Assembly (NCBI GenBank): GCA_016124445.1
Contig: WGNR01000010.1
Coordinates: 1 to 64,000 of the forward strand
DNA from: a bacterium
GTDB taxonomy: Bacteria; Planctomycetota; Planctomycetia; Pirellulales; Pirellulaceae
Direction of reading: 5' to 3'
DNA: 64,000 nucleotides
The translations under genes were made by a program, and so were the position numbers. Of this stretch, positions 1 through 6,405 are shown piece after piece. Position 1 is the stretch's first letter, and every line of letters begins with the position of its first letter. A model generated the notes under the pieces. That model was not told the origin of the DNA and ran no database searches. It saw nothing but the letters and a program-made list of their open reading frames with translations.

Positions 1-276
1 CGGCAAGCTCATCGACGTCCAGAACCCTCGGATCCGATTCCGCACGGACGTGACGGCTTTGAATCGCGGATTCTTCGTATCGAGCAGCTTCTTGCCTGCG
101 CTCAGGAACTCGCCCTGGGCATCGAACGATTCGGCTGCCTGAGCCCGCTGTTCACGGGTCAACGATTTACGAGTGCCTAGCCAAGTAAAGCTGACCCGGG
201 TTGCACACATGGTCGATCGAAGTCGCCCCGAAGGACTGCTGCGATCGGTTGCCCGAACAAGCGTTGTTGCTGTCAT
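1..276 (-). CDS. Hypothetical protein, 3' end beyond window
   Basis: An open frame of 92 codons runs leftward off the window without a stop. It starts with ATG at 274-276, six bases after a GAGG ribosome binding site. The visible product is basic and soluble, with no signal peptide. Its middle has the composition of a short helical protein (SLTREQRAQAAESFDAQG). It follows the AAA+ ATPase gene by 35 bases on the same strand, so it is probably the last visible gene of the DUF1257-DUF2997-TOPRIM-AAA+ operon. I do not recognise a named family. The function is unknown. Confidence 0.65.
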   Translation of the reverse strand, partial: MTATTLVRATDRSSPSGRLRSTMCATRVSFTWLGTRKSLTREQRAQAAESFDAQGEFLSAGKKLLDTKNPRFKAVTSVRNRIRGFWTSMSLP

Positions 277-311
277 AAGTACCTCGCATGGATTGATGAT
301 TTGAATTGGAT

Positions 312-1787
312 TCAATTGGCTTCAGGATTCTGTGGCAGACGCCGACGAACCTTACGTGATATTGACGTCGCACCCTTGAACACGCCGCCCGATTCCGCGG
401 AAAGACAACGGCCGCTGGCCCAGCCGCGAAGCCGTTCGACAGACTCAGCCGAAGTTACAGCGACCGGAACCACGTTTTGCGCGGCGTCTACCAGAGATAC
501 ATCAAGCAGCGCTGCCAGGCGGCAGCAAGCGCGAATCTCGGCCCCGGTCCACTTGTCGTCGCTTGGAAGTTCCTGAGAACCATCCAAGCCAAAACGTTCC
601 AGGTACATTTGCCAGATGGCCTGCTTTTGCGACTTGCCTGGCAGATCGAGAAAGAAAATGGCGTCAAAGCGTTCCGCTCGGGTTAACTCCGGAGGCAGCT
701 TCGACACATCATTGCTGGTGCAGATTACAAAGACGTCCGACTCGTGATCCGCCAGCCAGGTCAACAGCGTGCCGAGCATTCGTGAACCAACACCGCTATC
801 GGTCTGGCCGGAGCCGGACGTGCCACCGAGTGCCTTTTCAAGCTCATCAACAAAAAGCACGGCCGGGGCCATCGCGTCGATAATCTTCAGCGCGTGGCGA
901 GTTCGCTGCTCCGTTTGCCCGACGATTCCGCCCATCAGAGAACCGACATCGAGCGTCAACGTGGGCCTGCCAACTTCGTTGCCAAGGGCTTTGGCCAGGG
1001 CCGATTTTCCCGTGCCAGGCACCCCCAATAACAAAACGCCCTTCGGCTTCACCGTTCGATTCGCATTCGCTTGGAGTGCCTGACAGCAAAAACCTTTCAG
1101 CGATTCCAGTCCTCCCAAGTCCGAAAACGTTTCACCGCCGCGATGCAGTGAGAGAAGCCCACTCTTCAGCAACGCCTGCGATTTGAGTTGCCAGATGGCC
1201 GACGGTTCGATGCGACCATGCCGAACCAAGGAAAGGGCGAAGGCGTTTTCCGCCTCGTAGCGGCTCAGGCCGCACGCCGCGTCCAAGACACGATCGCGTT
1301 CGGTCCCTCCGGGAAATTCTTCCTCCGCTGCAATGCCGGTGGCGATCTCTTCCAGTTGGTCACGCGTTGGCAGTTCGTGCTCGACCACGGTATAGACGCG
1401 TTCCAGCTCAACCGGCAACTGAACGACCGGTGCAAGCACAATCAAATGCTGCTGGTGGACCTTGCCTTGGGCAACCTGGCGTACGAGCGACTGCACGACT
1501 TCCGCCGATCCGAGAAACCGATGCAGATTGGCCATAACCAGGAGCGTAGGCTGACCATCGCTCGGCATCGAAGCCAGCGACCGTACCGCGGAAAGCGGAT
1601 CGGTGACGCCTGCGGCCGACTCCAGACCACGCAGTCCTGCATCAATGTCCCAACTTGCCAGTCGCCACTGCTCGGACTGGGACAGTTGGGCGAGTTCGGC
1701 GATCGCGTCCTCCGGTTCAAAACTCTGGATCCAGATGCCGCTGAAGCCAGCACGCACCAATTCTCGAATTTCGTCTGCTAAGCGCAT
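312..1787 (-). CDS. Ycf46-like AAA+ ATPase
   Basis: This 491-aa protein has a Ycf46-type layout. An N-terminal RecA-like half without Walker motifs covers about residues 1-200 and an active AAA+ module about 220-440. Visible motifs are Walker A GVPGTGKS (255-262), Walker B VLFVDELE (310-317), a sensor-1 stretch ending TSND (357-360) and an arginine-finger region RAERFD (370-375). Such ATPases remodel protein or nucleoprotein partners; the partner here is unknown. The ATG at 1787 begins MRLADEI, the usual Ycf46-like start. An upstream TTG at 1823 gives an unconvincing extension. It sits 56 bases after the TOPRIM gene and in the same operon as DUF1257 (Ycf35-like) and DUF2997, a grouping also seen with plastid and cyanobacterial ycf genes. 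Defence or element-maintenance roles are inference. Confidence 0.82.
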   Translation of the reverse strand: MRLADEIRELVRAGFSGIWIQSFEPEDAIAELAQLSQSEQWRLASWDIDAGLRGLESAAGVTDPLSAVRSLASMPSDGQPTLLVMANLHRFLGSAEVVQSLVRQVAQGKVHQQHLIVLAPVVQLPVELERVYTVVEHELPTRDQLEEIATGIAAEEEFPGGTERDRVLDAACGLSRYEAENAFALSLVRHGRIEPSAIWQLKSQALLKSGLLSLHRGGETFSDLGGLESLKGFCCQALQANANRTVKPKGVLLLGVPGTGKSALAKALGNEVGRPTLTLDVGSLMGGIVGQTEQRTRHALKIIDAMAPAVLFVDELEKALGGTSGSGQTDSGVGSRMLGTLLTWLADHESDVFVICTSNDVSKLPPELTRAERFDAIFFLDLPGKSQKQAIWQMYLERFGLDGSQELPSDDKWTGAEIRACCRLAALLDVSLVDAAQNVVPVAVTSAESVERLRGWASGRCLSAESGGVFKGATSISRKVRRRLPQNPEAN

Positions 1788-1843
1788 ACGGATTCTTTCT
1801 GGTTGGAAAAAATGAATGAACAAAACACCCGCGAGAGCGAGCG

Positions 1844-2497
1844 TTAGACAGAATGGGCCAGTTGCCCGATGGTGGTCAGCCAGGTGGCGATTTCCCCATC
1901 GGGATCACGCTGGCGAATAAGATCAGCCGTCATCTGGCTGGCTACGGTCGTATTGAGCCAGCGCTTGGCGCGGCTCGTTTGGCGATTTTGCGAACGCCGA
2001 GTCAAGAGTTCCCAGGGGCGATCATGAAGACCGTTTTCATAGCGTCTCTTGGCAACGAGAGTTCCGACTGGACAGAAGTCGCCAAACGTTACTTCGATCT
2101 GGGCAACTTCCTGAATCGCCTGCGGGTGAAGATAGTTTTCCAGGCTGCGTTTCCTGGTAATCAAAGCCCTGCAACCAGGTCGCCCGTTGATCACTTCGGC
2201 CTGTTCTCGGCGCTGCTCGGTCTCCGGAGGCACCTCGTGGTCGAGCAGAAAGAACTCAGGCTTGCCCAGCGATGCGAATCGATAGGTCCAGGTCGGCAGG
2301 TTGCTTCCGCCGAAGGGCACAAAAACGAGTTCGCCTTGAAGTTCCATCTCGGCCAGATTCGGCAAGCGGCGATCATGGTCGTGGAGCGTCAACGATATCC
2401 GGCGGAGAAACTCGATGTCGTTGTTGCCTTCGACAATGACCAGGACACGCGCCTGGCCAACCACTCCCTGGGTGTTTGCAAGTGATGAATGATCCAT
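1844..2497 (-). CDS. TOPRIM-domain protein (OLD/DUF4435-like)
   Basis: The 217-aa protein opens with a TOPRIM-type strand and acidic loop, VLVIVEGNNDIEFL (residues 18-31, Glu23). It continues with a second acidic motif FFLLDHE (82-88, Asp86) and a SLENYLHP motif (118-125), typical of OLD-family or DUF4435 TOPRIM domains. These domains bind metal and cleave or rejoin nucleic acid. Here the TOPRIM domain stands alone, without a fused ATPase, so the neighbouring AAA+ protein may act as its partner. The ATG at 2497 follows a GAAGGA site by about nine bases and lies six bases after the DUF2997 stop. Nuclease activity is not proven by the sequence. Confidence 0.72.
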   Translation of the reverse strand: MDHSSLANTQGVVGQARVLVIVEGNNDIEFLRRISLTLHDHDRRLPNLAEMELQGELVFVPFGGSNLPTWTYRFASLGKPEFFLLDHEVPPETEQRREQAEVINGRPGCRALITRKRSLENYLHPQAIQEVAQIEVTFGDFCPVGTLVAKRRYENGLHDRPWELLTRRSQNRQTSRAKRWLNTTVASQMTADLIRQRDPDGEIATWLTTIGQLAHSV

Positions 2498-2503
2498 AGG
2501 CAG

Positions 2504-2698
2504 TTATTCCTTCTGCTCGAGGTGGTTTTGCTGAACGACGTTGGTGCTGTGATATTCCGCAGTCAGCGACTCTGAGGTCCTTTGGCCCAGTGCCGTTTCG
2601 AGAAAGCGACTCGCTTCGCGGCATTCAGTTCCTTGAAAGCCGCGCGTCTCCAGCCTGGTCTGGCCCGTGGGACTGACAATGATTTCAATGGTCTTCAA
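2504..2698 (-). CDS. DUF2997 family protein
   Basis: This 64-aa protein has the DUF2997 pattern: MKTIEIIVSPTGQTRLETRG at the start, then GTECREASRFLETALG. DUF2997 proteins are short, of unknown function, and repeatedly encoded beside DUF1257 and an AAA+ ATPase. The start is TTG at 2698. It overlaps the DUF1257 stop in a TTGA tetranucleotide, and GGAGGGG just upstream serves as ribosome binding site inside the DUF1257 3' end. This indicates translational coupling of the two small proteins, which may therefore be made in fixed ratio and form a complex. Confidence 0.8.
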   Translation of the reverse strand: MKTIEIIVSPTGQTRLETRGFQGTECREASRFLETALGQRTSESLTAEYHSTNVVQQNHLEQKE

Positions 2699-3063
2699 GA
2701 TTCCCCTCCAACTTGAATAACGAGTTTGACGCTGCCATCGGGCAGCGGCTGTTCGGTCGTCGTATAGCCCTGCTTTCGAGCTTCAAGCGCGGCCTTCGTG
2801 ACCCCATACGTCTGAACGAGACGGTCCAGTTCTTTGGGATTGCCCCAGCGACCTTCATAGTTGTCGTAATGAAGTTCGCCCGAAGCAAGATCGCAAACGA
2901 CCGGGTACCGCCAATCGGGCAATCGCACGGCGTGCCCTTGGGCCTTTGTGCTGAAAAGCTGAACGGTTTCGAAAACAGGATCGCCAAGCGAAAGACGCTG
3001 GCAAGCTTGCCGCAACGCGATCAGGTCGCGGATTTCCGTTTTGATTTGGACTGTGTGTGACAT
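2695..3063 (-). CDS. DUF1257 (Ycf35-like) protein
   Basis: The 122-aa product begins MSHTVQIKTEIRDL and contains the DUF1257 pattern: a VCDLASGELHYDNYEGRWG segment and a C-terminal YTTTEQPLPDGSVKLVIQVGG strand region. The family is shared with the plastid protein Ycf35 and has no established function. The ATG at 3063 is preceded by ATAGGAGGACCT, the best ribosome binding site in the element, so the longer in-frame extension upstream is rejected. It is the first gene of the leftward cargo operon. The 270 bases before it hold the promoter region and a terminator of the preceding gene; no clear -35/-10 pair could be chosen. Confidence 0.82.
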   Translation of the reverse strand: MSHTVQIKTEIRDLIALRQACQRLSLGDPVFETVQLFSTKAQGHAVRLPDWRYPVVCDLASGELHYDNYEGRWGNPKELDRLVQTYGVTKAALEARKQGYTTTEQPLPDGSVKLVIQVGGES

Positions 3064-3223
3064 AGGTCCTCCTATCGTGAAAAGAGCGGAGTCAAGACGG
3101 ATCTTTGGCATACTTGGCCACAATTTATCGACCGAAATCGTATACTGCGTTAGCCGATCGATCACTACAAGATTGCCCTATCCTCGACGACTCCCTGGGT
3201 GCTTCTGGAAGGGAAAACGAAAC

Positions 3224-3266
3224 AAGCCGCAGCATGTTTCCCGTGCAGAATAACTTGCTGCGGCTT
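3224..3266 (-). terminator. Hairpin terminator after the membrane-protein gene
   Basis: AAGCCGCAGCA at 3224-3234 pairs perfectly with TGCTGCGGCTT at 3256-3266 across a 21-base loop. On the minus strand the stem is followed by GTTTCGTTTTCC, a T-rich tract. It lies about 70 bases beyond the stop of the 3335-4279 gene and separates it from the DUF1257 operon. Confidence 0.65.
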
Positions 3267-3334
3267 TAACTTAGTTGCCTACGAATCACGAACACCCATT
3301 CGTTACATGCCCGGATAGCCCATTTGATGAAGGC

Positions 3335-4279
3335 CTATTGCTGCATGTTTTCGAAAATGTCTGGCAACGGAAACTTGCGTGTTGGATAACGTTCGCAAAG
3401 TCGCTCTTGCATGGTCAGCACATCTGACAGCAGAGGCTGCTTCGCATCTACCAATTCGAAGAATTCGACAATCAACTGCTGCTGCTCTGCAGGAAGTTGC
3501 GCCCATTGTTCATCAGTCATTTCATCAAGATGGGACAACGCTTCTGCCAAGGACTGTTGCTTCAGTGGTCGATTGTTTTCACCAATGAAATCAACCCCCC
3601 TCATCATCCACTCCATCTCTCGCTCATCCATAGCAATCAGACGTAGCGAAAGATCCTTCAGGTCAAGGGCCACATTCTTCGAATTCTGAGCGATTTCCCG
3701 AACTCGCTGAATATCAGCCAATTGTTGGTCGTGAAAGCGGCGCATGGCCTCGAGGTTCTTCAGGTTTACTTGGTCTGGCGGGCCAAAACGCGTCATATGG
3801 CGTGCGACGATAGTACGGTTCCAAAAGTTTTCGGTGTTTATGGACCTCAGTATGCGTTCCTGTTGAGTCGATATTGCATCGAAACGAGGAACCGCGAATT
3901 GGGGCAAGTTGTTATTCGGCTCTGGCGCTGCGTAGATCGTTGCCAGGGAAAAGAGCATGAAAAACAGCACGCAATGTAATGCCTCTTTGACGAAAGTGCT
4001 TAGCGAGGATGTGTGGACCAAGTAGCCTAGAACTGCCGCTATCAAAATCAGAGCGACTACCAAATCAAGCAGTCCCAATACTAGCCCCAAGCCCATAATC
4101 AGAACGGAAAGAGCAGCTAGCGAGCGGTCGGTAGATTCTTTAAACCAGGCTCGCACTAGGTAGTAACCCATGCGAAGCTTCTGAGCAATGGACATTCTTG
4201 GTTTAGGATTTCGATTGCTCGAAGTGAGTGAATCAGGCTGCTCGCTCTTTTCAACATCGACGATTTCATCATCTGACAT
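3335..4279 (-). CDS. Two-helix membrane protein with long soluble domain
   Basis: The 314-aa protein has an acidic, Ser-rich N-terminus, then two or three hydrophobic segments at about residues 52-88 and 98-117. A mostly helical hydrophilic domain of about 190 residues follows, rich in Gln, Glu and Arg. The start ATG at 4279 follows GGAG by nine bases. No known domain was recognised. It is transcribed divergently from the controller-like regulator at 4396, and the C-box-like operator lies between them. It could be a target of that regulator. Membrane topology is predicted only from hydrophobicity. Confidence 0.65.
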   Translation of the reverse strand: MSDDEIVDVEKSEQPDSLTSSNRNPKPRMSIAQKLRMGYYLVRAWFKESTDRSLAALSVLIMGLGLVLGLLDLVVALILIAAVLGYLVHTSSLSTFVKEALHCVLFFMLFSLATIYAAPEPNNNLPQFAVPRFDAISTQQERILRSINTENFWNRTIVARHMTRFGPPDQVNLKNLEAMRRFHDQQLADIQRVREIAQNSKNVALDLKDLSLRLIAMDEREMEWMMRGVDFIGENNRPLKQQSLAEALSHLDEMTDEQWAQLPAEQQQLIVEFFELVDAKQPLLSDVLTMQERLCERYPTRKFPLPDIFENMQQ

Positions 4280-4347
4280 ATTTTTCGCTCCTTTGATTGA
4301 TAGAGACCGACCATTCTGGGATCGAGCAATGCTCCACCCAGAATGAT

Positions 4348-4375
4348 ACTCATAGTCCGTGGTCCTATGGTAGTC
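4348..4375 (+). promoter_or_regulatory. C-box-like operator
   Basis: ACTCATAGTCCGTGG at 4348-4362 is followed after one base by CCTATGGTAGTC at 4364-4375. The core AYAGTCCGTGG with flanking ACT and AGTC repeats resembles the C-boxes bound by controller proteins of type II restriction-modification systems, for example C.Esp1396I. It ends 20 bases before the regulator's ATG at 4396, the usual position for autoregulation. It also lies 69 bases from the divergent start at 4279. Confidence 0.65.
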
Positions 4376-4395
4376 ATTTGCTTCAAATTAGCCAA

Positions 4396-4617
4396 ATGGC
4401 TAACAAGGGAGACATTTTGGTTCGATTCGGCAAGCGAGTCCGTGAATTACGGACTGAGCAAGGCTATTCCCAAGAGGCGTTTGCCGATGCGTGTGAGCTT
4501 GATCGAACCTATATTGGCGGGATTGAGCGGGGAGAAAGGAATCTGGCCCTCCGCAATATCGAGAGAATCGCCAAGACGCTCGGCATTTCTATCGCCGAGC
4601 TGATGGAGGCAATTTAG
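4396..4617 (+). CDS. XRE-family regulator, restriction-controller (C protein)-like
   Basis: The 73-aa protein is almost entirely one helix-turn-helix domain (about residues 8-68). It has the signature [20 protein letters not shown] and [15 protein letters not shown], and matches small dimeric C-protein regulators in length and sequence. Such proteins activate and later repress their own promoter, delaying restriction enzyme synthesis. The ATG at 4396 was chosen because it starts [18 protein letters not shown] and lies directly after the C-box-like operator; a TTG extension to 4297 would run through that operator. No methyltransferase or endonuclease gene adjoins it. Its stop overlaps the convergent 4614-5132 gene. 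It therefore appears to be an orphan or retasked controller. Confidence 0.8.
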   Translation: MANKGDILVRFGKRVRELRTEQGYSQEAFADACELDRTYIGGIERGERNLALRNIERIAKTLGISIAELMEAI

Positions 4618-5132
4618 CCAGCCTGGCTGCCTGGCCAGAGAATGATGCCCTCGAGGGTTCTTCCTCTTGATGAGATCTCGCCCATGGAGACGTCATCCTG
4701 CCAAATCCGCCCTGTCTCCGGATCGATTTTGATGGGACGGATGACACACGATTCCAGAGTAACAATCAGATCGGCAACTTCTTCAGGGCTCAATGGGCTT
4801 TCATCTGACTCTGAAAAGTAGTGGTGAGCGATATCGGGTCCATGGGGAGCCATTTCATCTTGCCAGTACCTCAGAGCCGCTCGAATCGATGCCAACTGAC
4901 GACTGTCGAGCATGGTAGGGTTTCCTTGAACAGAGGTGACTCGTGGTTGAATTGGTAGCTCACGGCGTGCTGCCGTAATAGCTAAATAGATTCGGGACAC
5001 ATTGGAAGAGTTGTCTTTGGTAGGCCTCGCTCGTCGAATGAATTCGACCGCTAATAACGCGAGATCTTTCGCGAGTTGCAGGCGTTCGCTTTCAGCCTTT
5101 TGTCCTGATTTGTTTTTGTCGCGTTGGTTCAT
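4614..5132 (-). CDS. Hypothetical protein
   Basis: This 172-aa soluble protein starts at ATG 5132, eight bases after GGAG. It is basic at the N-terminus ([11 protein letters not shown]) and acidic toward the end. No catalytic motif or membrane segment is visible. A C-terminal stretch ([14 protein letters not shown]) looks like a beta-hairpin. Its reading frame happens to stay open upstream into the remnant of a PD-(D/E)XK gene; the internal start and ribosome binding site show that this is a separate gene. It is convergent with the C-like regulator and shares four bases with it. Function unknown. Confidence 0.55.
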   Translation of the reverse strand: MNQRDKNKSGQKAESERLQLAKDLALLAVEFIRRARPTKDNSSNVSRIYLAITAARRELPIQPRVTSVQGNPTMLDSRQLASIRAALRYWQDEMAPHGPDIAHHYFSESDESPLSPEEVADLIVTLESCVIRPIKIDPETGRIWQDDVSMGEISSRGRTLEGIILWPGSQAG

Positions 5133-5189
5133 CGCTATTCTCCAGCGATTGGAATGATTGAGATGGGCGCATGAAAAAAGCCCCGTCAC

Positions 5190-5426
5190 TACGGCTGACA
5201 GATGGCGGCCGTTCTGCCGATGGCGGTAGAAGAACTCCAAGCCGTTGTGAACTCGCTTGCCGAGAAACAGGCTCGGCGGCGTCGGCTCTTCGATGCCATC
5301 CACGTAACGCAGCCTGAATTTCAACGGACACGTGAGCCACGTGTTCAGTCTCGTGGGCGAAACGTATTCAAGAAGTCCCGAACTGTTATCGCGCGAGGGA
5401 CTGGCGCGGGTAAGTGGGGCCATCAT
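5190..5426 (-). pseudogene. Truncated PD-(D/E)XK (RecB/Cas4-like) nuclease gene
   Basis: From an ATG pair at 5426 with a good GGAG site, the frame encodes the start of a RecB-family/PDDEXK_1 nuclease: the motif YVSPTRLNTWLTCPLKFRLR, then SLFLGKRVHNGLEFFYRHRQ. The intact family has about 250 or more residues with the D...ExK centre further on. Here homology stops after about 75 residues, near 5205, and the frame runs into unrelated sequence and then the gene at 5132. All catalytic residues are missing, so the product cannot be a nuclease. The break coincides with a short duplicated sequence (5167-5189). Confidence 0.65.
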
Positions 5427-5518
5427 TCTGTACTCCAAGTGAGAAACCCCGACAGCGCACCGGTTCGTAGCCATTGCGTTGCCAGGTCTTTGTCGTGGTA
5501 GGTTGTCGAGCCATCCAC

Positions 5519-6045
5519 CTAAGCGACCGTGCATTTGCAGGCCAGCAGATTGAGCGTGGTGTCGCAATCGACGGGAAGGCGACGCAACCAGCGGGTAAAC
5601 TGGTGGACCATCAGTCCGGCCCCGATACTGGCGGCGTAGATCGTGCTACGCGACGTACACCTGTCGGTTTGAGCATCTGCCAGGGCAAACAACGTGTTGG
5701 CGTAGCAGCCGAATGTGTCGGTATCGCTCGCGGCGAGAATTCGAATCGTCTGGCCTAACATGCGGCCGTCTGCCGAGAACTGGCAGCGGTTGGCGACAGA
5801 TCACCAGATAGCAGCCCGCGCGGGAATCGAATGCTTCCCCGATTTGCTGCTTCGCGCGGTAGCGATCCTGAATCGTCGCAACGTGAATGGAAACATCGAG
5901 ACGACGAATCGCGGCAGCCGTTGCAAGCACTTTCGGCTTGCCTACGTCTTCGCCAAGATAGCCTTGTGTCGTGACGTTCGTCACATCCACTATGTCAAAA
6001 TCGAACAACTGAATACGCGGAGCGCCAATAGCAGCTCAAAGTGGA
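5519..6045 (-). pseudogene. Decayed ThiF/E1-like adenylyltransferase gene
   Basis: Two frames together recall a ThiF-family protein. The 5' part (about 6045-5840) reads [20 protein letters not shown] and then [20 protein letters not shown], the nucleotide-binding strand and following helix of E1-like enzymes. The 3' part in another frame (5761-5519) reads [11 protein letters not shown] ... [21 protein letters not shown] ... [16 protein letters not shown]. The frame shifts near 5830, the second frame carries a TGA where a tryptophan-arginine segment is expected (near 5810), and a TGA interrupts the frame just upstream of 6040, removing the glycine-rich ATP loop. The gene is certainly broken. 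Intact relatives occur in PRTRC-type mobile gene sets. Confidence 0.7.
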
Positions 6046-6086
6046 TAAGACAAAGCGGCGGCCAGAGCTAAGCGGCCCCTTCATTT

Positions 6087-6293
6087 CTACTTGCCGCGTT
6101 TTTCGTTCGGATTTAGCATCGGTGATTCATCGACATCGGCTTCGGTCATTTCAGCCCGCTGGCTGTGGTGATGCTGGCGAACCACGAGAAACGCCAGGTC
6201 GTCGATGAGTCGCTCTCGTTCCACCCGGCGGTCTGCAGCGCGACTGACGACCTCGGAGGGCGACGCAAATTCGTTCGATGTTGAATCCGGCAT
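6087..6293 (-). CDS. Small hypothetical protein
   Basis: The 68-aa product starts at ATG 6293 (MPDSTSNEFASPSEVV), ten bases after GGAG. An upstream TTG at 6314 would place that site inside the gene. It has a central charged helix (ADRRVERERLIDDLAFLVVRQ) and an acidic tail, with no membrane segment. It lies upstream of the ThiF remnant on the same strand and downstream of the recombinase terminator. It may be a former partner of the decayed genes. Function unknown. Confidence 0.45.
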   Translation of the reverse strand: MPDSTSNEFASPSEVVSRAADRRVERERLIDDLAFLVVRQHHHSQRAEMTEADVDESPMLNPNEKRGK

Positions 6294-6346
6294 GGATGGC
6301 TCTCCTAATGTCAATTGGTGGAGCGCGCGACGATCGCCGCGCGCAT

Positions 6347-6377
6347 AAAAAAAAATGCCCCGTCACAAAGACGGGGC
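6347..6377 (-). terminator. Intrinsic terminator of the serine recombinase gene
   Basis: GCCCCGTC (6357-6364) pairs with GACGGGGC (6370-6377) around a five-base loop. On the minus strand the stem is followed by a run of nine T's before TATGCGC. It lies 29 bases past the recombinase stop. Confidence 0.85.
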
Positions 6378-6405
6378 GGGTGAGAGGTTGAAAACAGATT
6401 TGGGT

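Noticed and set aside
4396..5132. Complete restriction-modification system around the C-like protein
   Set aside because: No methyltransferase motif or endonuclease gene is found; the only nuclease-like sequence is a truncated remnant.
4614..5567. Single 317-aa fusion protein joining a nuclease domain and a hypothetical domain
   Set aside because: The nuclease homology stops abruptly, a good ribosome binding site and ATG lie at 5132, and the linking residues are translated non-coding sequence.
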